Shown piece after piece: positions 37,769-45,300 of a DNA stretch of 64,000 nucleotides. The notes under the pieces are model-generated. The model did no database searches, had not been told where the DNA came from, and saw only the letters and a list, made by a program, of their open reading frames with translations. Position 1 is the stretch's first letter; each line of letters begins with the position of its first letter. A program made the position numbers and the translations under genes. The DNA is taken from assembly GCF_002802865.1 (NCBI RefSeq), contig NZ_PGLQ01000008.1:1-64000 (forward strand), written 5' to 3'. The stretch comes from Bifidobacterium scaligerum (GTDB lineage Bacteria; Actinomycetota; Actinomycetes; Actinomycetales; Bifidobacteriaceae).

Positions 37769-37784
37769 ATCTTAACGATAAGGT
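37769..37784. promoter_or_regulatory. LacI-type operator B2 (ATCTTAACGATAAGGT)
   Basis: Fourth copy, about 120 bp before the symporter 2 start. Confidence 0.7.
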
Positions 37785-37905
37785 TTTTGAAGTAGATGAG
37801 CCGGGAATGGACGGCGAAGTCCCCCACCCGGGAAGCAGCTCCGTATGAATGGCCCTGCGCCGTGCCTCATCGCATCGATTTCTATTGGAGAATAGGAGAA
37901 ATCCA

Positions 37906-39465
37906 ATGTCCAACTCGGCATCACCTGCAGTGGGCCGCAAGCTGTCGTGGGTGACGAAGCTCACTTACGCCCTGCTGCCGCTGTCGTTCACCATGACCAC
38001 GATGGTCATGACCTGGCAGATGATCTACTACACTCAGCCGCTCGCCATCTCCATCGGTATCGTCACCACGATGCTCGCGGTTGGCAAGGCCATCGGCGGT
38101 TTCATCACCCCGGTCTGGGGCTACATCTCCGACCGTATGTACTCCACCGCCTTCGGCCGCAAGGTTGGCCGTCGTAAGGGCACGCTGCTCATCGCCGCGC
38201 CGCTGAACCTCATCTTCTATGTGCTGTTGTGGGTTCCGAACATGCCGGTGTGGTTCTACCTGCTCATCAACATCATCTACTACGGCGTGTACCCGGGCAT
38301 CAACACCGTGGTCTACTCCCTGCCTTCCGAGATGACCGATGATTCCAAGGATCGCGCCCAGCTCGTGGCCGTCCAGCAGATCGGTGGCGGCGTCGGCGGC
38401 TTCGCGCTCTCCATGTTCAACGCCTACCTGTTCAAGATCTGGGGTGCTGACAGCTGGGAGCCGTACTTCAAGATCGCTATGATCTACGCCGTGCTCGGCA
38501 CCGTGCTGCTCGTGATTGGCGCGCTGTGCATCAAGGAACGTCCGTACGACGAGACCACTGATATCTCCTCCGCCGATAAGGGTGCTGCTGAGAAGGTCGG
38601 TTTCTTCGGTCGTCTGGTCTCCGTGTTCTGGAACTTCCTCTCAGTGCTGCGCATCAAGACCTTCCGCAACTACCTGGGCATCTTCCTTTCCCAGATGACC
38701 TTCCGTACCGTCCGCGGCCAGATCAACGCCTACTTCATTATGTTCGTGCTGCTGCTGACCCCGGCTGAGGTTTCCCTGTCCACCGGCTTCAGCTTCCTGT
38801 TTGGCATGGTCTGCGTGGTCATCTGGGCCACCTTGATCACCAAGCTCGGCGGCATGCGCGCCTACCGTCTCGGCTCCTGGTTCACCATCGTTCTGTTCGT
38901 CGGCATCTTCATCCTGGGTCTGACCCACGGTTCCATGCCGAAGGCCACTGTCACGCTGGTCTTCACCATCCTGATCACCCTGTTCACCTTGGGCAACTCC
39001 GGTATCGTGAACGCACAGACCTACGTGCAGTCCTTCGTGCCGGACGTTGATGAGCTCGTCACCGGCAAGCGCCGTGAAGGCCAGTACGCCGGCATCCAGT
39101 CCACGCTCGAGGTCATCGTCAACACCGTGGTCACCATCCTCGTGGGTGTGATCCTGCAGGCTGTCGGTTTCCAGTCGGGTGCCGATGTCACGACTCAGTC
39201 TCCGCTCGTGGTTAACGTGCTGCTTTACATGTACTGCGGCACGGTGGTTGTGCTCGCCTTCGTCGGCATCCTGCTGACCTATCGCATGCACTTGAACGAG
39301 AAGACCCACGACATTCTCGTGGCCGAGTCCGTTCGTCTGCGCAACGGTGGCTCCATGGACGACGTTACCGAAGAGACCCGTAAGGTTGTCGAGGATCTTG
39401 CCGGTATACCGTACGAGAAGTGCTGGGGCCACAACAACGTGATCAACGTCTCCAACAAGGCCTGA
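37906..39465 (+). CDS. GPH-family sugar:cation symporter 2
   Basis: A 519-residue paralogue of the preceding permease with the same family motif (GYISDRMYSTAFGRKVGRRKG) and the same tail design (GGSMDDVTEETRKVVEDLAG, IPYEKCWGHNNVINV). The start at 37906 follows AGGAGAAATCC. It has its own operator pair and presumably its own promoter, so the two permeases can be expressed as separate units under one repressor. They may differ in affinity or in the length of galactoside taken up. Confidence 0.92.
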   Translation: MSNSASPAVGRKLSWVTKLTYALLPLSFTMTTMVMTWQMIYYTQPLAISIGIVTTMLAVGKAIGGFITPVWGYISDRMYSTAFGRKVGRRKGTLLIAAPLNLIFYVLLWVPNMPVWFYLLINIIYYGVYPGINTVVYSLPSEMTDDSKDRAQLVAVQQIGGGVGGFALSMFNAYLFKIWGADSWEPYFKIAMIYAVLGTVLLVIGALCIKERPYDETTDISSADKGAAEKVGFFGRLVSVFWNFLSVLRIKTFRNYLGIFLSQMTFRTVRGQINAYFIMFVLLLTPAEVSLSTGFSFLFGMVCVVIWATLITKLGGMRAYRLGSWFTIVLFVGIFILGLTHGSMPKATVTLVFTILITLFTLGNSGIVNAQTYVQSFVPDVDELVTGKRREGQYAGIQSTLEVIVNTVVTILVGVILQAVGFQSGADVTTQSPLVVNVLLYMYCGTVVVLAFVGILLTYRMHLNEKTHDILVAESVRLRNGGSMDDVTEETRKVVEDLAGIPYEKCWGHNNVINVSNKA

Positions 39466-39631
39466 TCCGCTCGCTACACTCTTCAGCAATTCTTTCCAAT
39501 AGCCAACCTCGGAACTTCTCCGAAATTGCTGAACGCCCGCGCCACAGGGATGGTTTACTGCAAATACACCTCCCTTCTCCAGCCCTGTGGCGCAATTCAA
39601 TCCTTCTTACTTTTCCTTTCCGGCCTGTGCT

Positions 39632-39653
39632 GCCTCCTCGATATAGAGGAGGC
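39632..39653 (+). terminator. 8-bp hairpin before the LacI gene
   Basis: GCCTCCTC and GAGGAGGC around GATATA. Between symporter 2 and the LacI gene there is also a longer-range pair (around 39540-39590). Weak terminators, since T-runs are short. Confidence 0.45.
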
Positions 39654-39689
39654 ACACGCATTTCGGGGGCTGTCGCTACTCTGATAGCT

Positions 39690-39705
39690 ATCTCAACGAT
39701 GAAGA
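39690..39705. promoter_or_regulatory. LacI-type operator C (ATCTCAACGATGAAGA)
   Basis: Fifth copy, about 40 bp before the LacI start, indicating autoregulation. Confidence 0.65.
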
Positions 39706-39743
39706 GATATCAGATTTCAACCATCATCAGGAGATGTGTGGCC

Positions 39744-40736
39744 ATGGTTACGTTAAAAGATGTAGGCGAGTTAGCTGGCGTGACTGCCACCACTGCCTCG
39801 GCAGCCTTGCGCGGCAAGGATTACGTGAAGCCGGAGACTATGCAGCGCGTCAAAGATGCCGCCCGCAGACTTGGCTATAAAACCAACCTTTCCGGCCGCT
39901 CCCTGCGTTCAGGTCGAAGCGACACCATCACCTTCCTCACGTCAGGCATTGAAGGCGACTACTTCTCGAATCTCGCCATGTGCGTGGCTGAGGCGGTGCA
40001 TGAGCGCGGATCTCATATGTTGATTGAGCTCTCCCGCTACCTCACCGACGATAACGACCTCTCGTACAGCTTCTCGGACGGCATCATCGCTATCAATGCG
40101 CCACGTGCCGTCGATATTCTTCGCCATCATCCAGCGGTATTGCTGGAGAACTACGACACCAACCTGCAGATTGACACGGTGAATGCTCCGAGTGATGCGG
40201 GCTCCCGCGTGGCTGTTCGCCATCTGATCGAGCGTGGTTGCAAGCGCATCGGCATCGTCGGCGACAACCGTGATCCCAGTCGGGCCATTATCCCGGGTTC
40301 CCGCGATATGCGTATGCGTGCTGCAGCCGATGAAATCACAAAAGCTGGGCTGAAGTTCGATGAGAAAAAGGACTTCATCAAATGCGCATGGTCGATTGAC
40401 GGCGGCATTGAAGCCGGTCGGGCCATTGCCAAAGGGCGCACCAAATACGATGGCCTGTATTGCCTGAACGATGGCATCGCCATCGGCGTGCTCCGCGGCT
40501 TGGCCGACGGTGGCGTGCATGTGCCGGATGATGTATTGGTGATCGGTTTCGATGGTCTGAGCCAGGGCGCCTACACCGTGCCGACGCTCACCACCGTCGC
40601 TACCGATTTCAAAGGCATGGCAAACTCTGCTTTGACGCTGTTAATGCGCCGCATCGAACATCCCGATGAGGAGTTCTTCCCGCAGACGGTGAGCGTGGGC
40701 TACAAGCTCATCGAACGCGAATCCACAAAGCGGTGA
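39744..40736 (+). CDS. LacI-family repressor of the galactoside locus
   Basis: A 330-residue regulator: N-terminal helix-turn-helix VTLKDVGELAGVTATTASAA and a sugar-binding core (GIVGDNRDPSRA, DGLYCLNDGIAIGVLRGLAD, GFDGLSQGAYTVPTLTTV). Five copies of one operator motif near the GH2 gene, both permeases and its own start make it the likely regulator of 31-41 kb. AGGAG lies 10 bases before the ATG at 39744; a GTG two codons earlier is an alternative. It converges, with only 24 bp between, on the ATPase gene. Confidence 0.92.
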   Translation: MVTLKDVGELAGVTATTASAALRGKDYVKPETMQRVKDAARRLGYKTNLSGRSLRSGRSDTITFLTSGIEGDYFSNLAMCVAEAVHERGSHMLIELSRYLTDDNDLSYSFSDGIIAINAPRAVDILRHHPAVLLENYDTNLQIDTVNAPSDAGSRVAVRHLIERGCKRIGIVGDNRDPSRAIIPGSRDMRMRAAADEITKAGLKFDEKKDFIKCAWSIDGGIEAGRAIAKGRTKYDGLYCLNDGIAIGVLRGLADGGVHVPDDVLVIGFDGLSQGAYTVPTLTTVATDFKGMANSALTLLMRRIEHPDEEFFPQTVSVGYKLIERESTKR

Positions 40737-40760
40737 TGTTGGCCTGGGGGCTCATGCGGC

Positions 40761-41936
40761 TTACAGGCTGGTTCCGGAGGAATTCATACGGATATAGGCT
40801 GCATGCTCGCGCAGATACTGGCGTAGATAAGGAATGGCAAAATCTACCTTTCCGTAGCCCATGTCTTTAATTACCTGTGCTTCGATAAGTCTGGTGCGGT
40901 AGATGTTCGCATACGCCACATCCTTGCCCATGCGTTCTGCCACGGTGGAGGTTGAGGATGGACCATCATCCTGGGCCATCGCAAGCAGATATGTTTTGTC
41001 AATCGGAGATAGGCCATCGAGTTCCGGGCCATGCACGGCATCACCGAGCCGGCTGAGTGCATTGGCGATGCCCTGCTCGGTATCTTGTTCGGTTACGGTG
41101 ATGGAATCCGGTTTCTTGATGTCGAGGTTTCTGCGTCGACGATAGGCAATGCGCCAAATGTGGTATCCGACCAGCTGAATCATAAACGGATACCCTTCCG
41201 TAGCCTTGGCCGCCATGTCCAGTGCTGTTCCCTCAATGGCTATGCCGGAATCCTTGAAGGTGTCTTCAAAAGCATCCCGGACATCTTGCAGAGGGATATC
41301 GCCCAATTGTTCCGACTGGGCGCGTCGCAAGAACGTGAGCACCTCATCGTTGAGCCATTTGGATGCAATGGTAGGTAGACCGGCGAATACGAAGGCAATA
41401 TTGCGTTCCTCACGAATCAAGTGCTGCACGGCCGTGGCGATAGCGACCATATCGGATCGTTCGGCAGCCTGGGCCTCATCGATGGTCACCAACAGGCCGG
41501 CGTTCTTGCGTTCCAACGCATCGAGTCGTTGGCCCATTGCGGCTCGCAGCGTCAATGGCATTTGTTTTGATGACACGCTAGCTTCACCGAGGCTGACTCC
41601 TCCAAGTCCGGCGATGGAGACCGAAGGTTTAAGAGATAGATTTACTGAAGGCTTGTCTGGCGCGAGGCGGTTCAGAAGCCGCTGAGCCAGCCCTTCTGAA
41701 GCGGTTTCGTCAATGACCTCCCATTTTCGTGCTTTAGCGATACGCCCGAACTCGGTCAAAATGACGGTTTTACCTACTCCTCGCGCACCAGTGACACGCA
41801 TGAGGCGGCCGGGTGCGCCGGGGCCGTCATCGAGTCCTTCTTCAAAGTCGTCGATGATGGTATCGCGACCGATGAGCAGTGGAGGCATGCGGCCGGCAGT
41901 CGGTTTGAATGGATTGCTCTGTCGCATTGAAGTCAT
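40761..41936 (-). CDS. Solitary AAA ATPase with predicted winged-helix C-terminus
   Basis: A 391-residue P-loop ATPase of the AAA_16 / Orc1-Cdc6-like kind. Walker A is GARGVGKT (50-57), Walker B is GLLVTIDEAQ. There is an arginine-rich stretch in the middle (IAYRRRRNLDIKK) and a C-terminal region compatible with a winged helix (TVAERMGKDVAYANIYRTRLIEAQ is the region; split here by eye). No partner gene (nuclease, methylase, membrane protein) is adjacent. The start follows GAGG. Six TATAAA words at 10-bp spacing lie just upstream. Function unknown; defence, plasmid/phage relic or DNA-dynamics roles are all possible. Confidence 0.8.
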   Translation of the reverse strand: MTSMRQSNPFKPTAGRMPPLLIGRDTIIDDFEEGLDDGPGAPGRLMRVTGARGVGKTVILTEFGRIAKARKWEVIDETASEGLAQRLLNRLAPDKPSVNLSLKPSVSIAGLGGVSLGEASVSSKQMPLTLRAAMGQRLDALERKNAGLLVTIDEAQAAERSDMVAIATAVQHLIREERNIAFVFAGLPTIASKWLNDEVLTFLRRAQSEQLGDIPLQDVRDAFEDTFKDSGIAIEGTALDMAAKATEGYPFMIQLVGYHIWRIAYRRRRNLDIKKPDSITVTEQDTEQGIANALSRLGDAVHGPELDGLSPIDKTYLLAMAQDDGPSSTSTVAERMGKDVAYANIYRTRLIEAQVIKDMGYGKVDFAIPYLRQYLREHAAYIRMNSSGTSL

Positions 41937-41962
41937 TGTGGCCTCGATCCCCCGTGCCTAAA

Positions 41963-42017
41963 TATAAAGATTATAAAAGAATATAAAACATTATAAAAGA
42001 ATATAAAGGAATATAAA
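41963..42017. repeat. Six TATAAA words at 10-bp spacing
   Basis: TATAAA begins at 41963, 41972, 41982, 41992, 42002 and 42012, within an A/T-only stretch that is out of character with the 60% GC surroundings. It sits immediately upstream of the leftward ATPase gene and downstream of the ppc terminator. Confidence 0.85.
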
Positions 42018-42021
42018 AACG

Positions 42022-42053
42022 AGGAAGCCCCGCTCGTTTGAGCGAGGCTTCCT
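42022..42053 (-). terminator. Terminator downstream of ppc
   Basis: AGGAAGCCTCGCTC and its near-complement (one G-T pair) over a 4-base loop, followed leftward by CGTTTTTAT. This is the only good T-run after ppc. Confidence 0.85.
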
Positions 42054-42092
42054 GGAAAAGGAACCACCGTTGAGCCGCGGTGGTGCTGTGCT

Positions 42093-42135
42093 GCGGAGTT
42101 TTTGCATGCGCAAAGCTACTATGCAAAAACTCCGC
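42093..42135 (-). other. 15-bp perfect hairpin in the ppc 3' region
   Basis: GCGGAGTTTTTGCAT and its complement around 13 bases. It lies between the three-way junction and the final terminator. Confidence 0.6.
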
Positions 42136-42136
42136 T

Positions 42137-42214
42137 ACGTTTTGGCCTGGTGAAGTCCACCGGACTTCACCAGCGGCGTTACGCGGCGCGAGCCGCGAAC
42201 GCCGGCCAAAACGT
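42137..42214 (-). other. Predicted three-way-junction structure at the ppc stop
   Basis: Outer stem ACGTTTTGGCC (42137-42147) with its complement at 42204-42214; inside, a stem 42148-42158/42162-42172 with a 3-base loop, and a stem 42174-42187/42192-42204 with one bulged A and a 4-base loop. Almost no base is left unpaired. It begins at the ppc stop codon. Could be part of a processing or termination module or a structured RNA. Confidence 0.6.
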
Positions 42215-44967
42215 CAGCCTGTGTTCTGCAGGCCTGCGGCGACGCCGGAGACGGTGCAGAGGATGAGGTAGATGAATCCGGCCTGTTGGCTCTGGCTGAG
42301 TTCTTCCTTGTCCACCTTCTTACGCAGCGAACGCAGGGCCAGCACCTGAGTGACGGACAGCGCGTCCACGTACGGAGAGCGAATGCGGATGGCCTGGCCG
42401 AGCACGTGACGGTGCTGCAGCGGCCACTTGTCGCCGACGATGTCGAGCACCCACTTGCGGGTGAGCTCCATCTCGTTCAGCACCTTCTCGTTGAGGTCCT
42501 CGCGATCGCCCAGAGCGAGGTACATCTTGGCGATGCGCTCGTCCGTCTTGGCAAGGGACATCTCAATGTTGTCGATGAAGGTGGAGAACAGCGGCCATTC
42601 CTCGTAGGCTTCGCGCAGCGTCTTCAGATCGCCGAACTTCTCGCATGCGGTGCCGAGGCCGTACCAAGCGGCCAGGTTGATGCGAGCCTGAGCCCAGGAG
42701 AAGATCCACGGAATCGTACGCAGATCGTCCAGAGACTTGGCGCCGAGACCACGCTTTGCCGGGCGGGAGCCGATCGGCAGCAGACCGATCTCAGTCAGCG
42801 GCGTCACGGTGGAGAACCACTGAGCGAAATCAGGTGTGTGCAGCAGATCGAGGAAGCGCTCGTGAGCGGCGTCGTCGAGTGCGTGCGCCATGTCGGCGTA
42901 CTTCTCGGTCATGTCGGTGTTGCGCTTCTCCACGCTCGGAGCGGACTGCAGCAGGGTTGCCGCGGCCACGGACTCCACGTGGCGGATGGCGAGCACCGGG
43001 TTGCCGTAACGGGCGAAGATGACCTCGCCCTGCTCGGTGAGCTTGAAGCGGCACTTCACGGAACCGACCGGCTGGGCCAGCACTGCACGGTTGGCCGGGC
43101 CGCCGCCACGACCGACGGCGCCGCCGCGGCCATGGAACAGGGTCAGGTCGATGTTGTGCGATTCAGCCCACTTGGCGATGCGCTCCTGGGCGGAGTGCAG
43201 GGCCAGCGTTGCGGAGGTCGGGCCGGCGTCCTTCGAGGAATCGGAGTAGCCGAGCATGACCTCCAGCTTGTTGCCGGTGGCCTTCAAACGAGCCTGAACC
43301 TCGGGGATCTTGATCATTTCCTCAAGCACGTCCACCGAGTTCTGCAGATCCTCAAGCTGCTCGAACAGCGGGATCACATCGATGGTGGGCACGTCCTCCG
43401 GGTGGGCGAAGGCCAGACGGTTGAGCTCGTAGACATCCTTGATGTTCTGGGCGCTCTTGGTGAAGGAGATGATGTAGCGGCGTGCGGCCTTGGTGCCGTT
43501 GCGCTTCTGGATGGAACCGAGGGCGCGGAAGGTGTCGAGCACCTCGTGGGTCATCGGCTGCAGATCGCCACGCTCGCCGTGCAGTCCGTGCTCGCGGATA
43601 TCCGCAAGGGCGCGAGAGTGCACTACGGAGTGCTGACGGAACTCCATCTCCACCATGTGGAAGCCGAAGGTTTCTGCCTGCCAGATCAGGTCCTGCAGCG
43701 GGCCGTAAGCGGAACGCTTGGCACCGGCGTCGGCCAGGGACTGCTGCACGGTCTTCAGATCGGCGATGTAGTCCTCGCAGGTGTGGTACATCAGATCGGC
43801 GTCACGCTCGATGGTGTAGTGCAGACGATCGGCGATCACCAGCATGACTGCGCGGTGGAGTTCCTTGGTGGAAATCAGGGCGGCCTTGTCGGTCAGGCGC
43901 TCGCTCATTTCCTTCTGGTGGCTCCACAGGATGCGCAGCGCGGAGCTCGGCGGCGTGGTCTCGGCCTCCATCGTGAGGTTGCGGCCCACAGTGCGGGTGG
44001 CTTCCTCAAGGGCGGCGAGCACATGATCGGAGAACTTGCGGGCCACCTGACGGCTGACCTTGGCGGTCACGTTCGGGTTGCCGTCACGGTCGGAGCCGAT
44101 CCAGCTGCCGGGGTGGAAGAACGCCGGGCACACGGGCGGCACCAAGCCGGCCTTATCGCCCAGGACCCAGTCGTCGAAGCGACGGTAGACCTTGGGGATG
44201 GTGTGGAACAGGGTGTTGTCGAAGATGTCGAGAATCGTGTCGGCTTCCTCAACAGGAGTCGGCTTCTTCAGCGCGATCGGGGAAGTGCGGAACAGAGCGT
44301 CGATCTCGTTGTAGAGACGACGGCAGTTCTCCTTCTTGTCCGATCCGCCAAGAATCTTGTGCTCTTCGAGCAGCTCGGAAATACGACGAATCTTGCCTTC
44401 CACTGCCTTACGGCGAGCCTCGGTGGGGTGGGCGGTGAAAACCGGGTGGAATTCGAGCCTGTCGAGCAGCTCCTTGGCCTTGGCCGGACCCATCTCGTTG
44501 ATGAGCTGGTGGTAGGCGGAAGTCATTTCGTTGACCGGGTCGTAGGCCTGATCGTCGGTGACTTCGTTTTCGCGCTGGCGCAGCACGGAGACGCGGTAGT
44601 TCTCCTCGGAGAGGTTGGCCAGATGGAAGTAGGTAGCAAACGCGCGGGCCAGCAGCTGGGCGTCGTGCAGGTTCATCTTGTCGATGACCTCGACGGCGGC
44701 CTTCAGTCCGTCATGGCCGGGGTTCGGATCCTCACTGCCGCCGAAGTGCTCGGCGCTGGCTTCGACCGCGTAATTGCGCACGGTATCGAAGGTGGCGAGC
44801 AGCTCGGGGTTGTATTCGCCCAGTACGTCGCGCAGGATTCGTAGGCACAAATCCATGTCGTACTTGAGGTTTTGGGGAAGATCATGCTCCTCCGGGCCCT
44901 TTCGGCCGGTCCCGGTGGTGACGATGGCAGCGTCAGCCGGAGTGATCTGTTCTTCGGATGTTGCCAT
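42214..44967 (-). CDS. ppc: Phosphoenolpyruvate carboxylase
   Basis: A 917-residue enzyme carboxylating PEP with bicarbonate to oxaloacetate, the main anaplerotic step in an organism with an incomplete citric acid cycle. Signatures: FTAHPTEARRKAVEGK with the catalytic His, GSDRDGNPNVTAKV, LGYSDSSKDAG, and FHGRGGAVGRGGGP, plus GSRPAKRG and RTIPWIFSWAQAR. The ATG at 44967 follows GGAGG; the frame is open to 45057 but the extension is not family-like. The end QNTG is the canonical C-terminus. Confidence 0.97.
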   Translation of the reverse strand: MATSEEQITPADAAIVTTGTGRKGPEEHDLPQNLKYDMDLCLRILRDVLGEYNPELLATFDTVRNYAVEASAEHFGGSEDPNPGHDGLKAAVEVIDKMNLHDAQLLARAFATYFHLANLSEENYRVSVLRQRENEVTDDQAYDPVNEMTSAYHQLINEMGPAKAKELLDRLEFHPVFTAHPTEARRKAVEGKIRRISELLEEHKILGGSDKKENCRRLYNEIDALFRTSPIALKKPTPVEEADTILDIFDNTLFHTIPKVYRRFDDWVLGDKAGLVPPVCPAFFHPGSWIGSDRDGNPNVTAKVSRQVARKFSDHVLAALEEATRTVGRNLTMEAETTPPSSALRILWSHQKEMSERLTDKAALISTKELHRAVMLVIADRLHYTIERDADLMYHTCEDYIADLKTVQQSLADAGAKRSAYGPLQDLIWQAETFGFHMVEMEFRQHSVVHSRALADIREHGLHGERGDLQPMTHEVLDTFRALGSIQKRNGTKAARRYIISFTKSAQNIKDVYELNRLAFAHPEDVPTIDVIPLFEQLEDLQNSVDVLEEMIKIPEVQARLKATGNKLEVMLGYSDSSKDAGPTSATLALHSAQERIAKWAESHNIDLTLFHGRGGAVGRGGGPANRAVLAQPVGSVKCRFKLTEQGEVIFARYGNPVLAIRHVESVAAATLLQSAPSVEKRNTDMTEKYADMAHALDDAAHERFLDLLHTPDFAQWFSTVTPLTEIGLLPIGSRPAKRGLGAKSLDDLRTIPWIFSWAQARINLAAWYGLGTACEKFGDLKTLREAYEEWPLFSTFIDNIEMSLAKTDERIAKMYLALGDREDLNEKVLNEMELTRKWVLDIVGDKWPLQHRHVLGQAIRIRSPYVDALSVTQVLALRSLRKKVDKEELSQSQQAGFIYLILCTVSGVAAGLQNTG

Positions 44968-45300
44968 ATAACCTCCTTTGCTGAATATCAGGTTGCTCGG
45001 TCTGCCGGTCGTCCGCGGCTCCTCCGCGGTTGTTGAGGCCAGTCGTTGCGAGCCCACAGCCCATATTCAACGTGGTTGTTGTGTGGGCAACAGTGTACCG
45101 CCGGCTATTCGCCACTTAGGTTACGAAGTCCATTTTCATTTGGCGCAACAGTCGCATGCCGACCGTCGTACGTCCGAAAAATGGACATGGAAGTGGATGT
45201 CAGGGTATGTGGGGAAGGCGGCGCGCTACCTTGAAACCTCGGGAAATCTTGCCAATCGACGTTAATCAACCTACGCCACCACTAACCGGATGGGAATCAT
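44968..45300. other. Intergenic region between ppc and the ThrE-like gene
   Basis: Divergent promoter region of about 330 bp. It holds a 9-bp inverted repeat GTCCATTTT (45128-45136) and AAAATGGAC (45178-45186). No gene is seen. Confidence 0.4.

Noticed and set aside
41963-42017. TATAAA repeats taken as a plasmid-type replication origin
   Set aside because: No replication-initiator gene with known Rep features is present and the units are only 10 bp, shorter than usual iterons. Kept as an open observation rather than an origin call.
42286-44844. 852-codon frame antisense to ppc
   Set aside because: PEP carboxylase motifs are complete on the opposite strand; the antisense frame has none.
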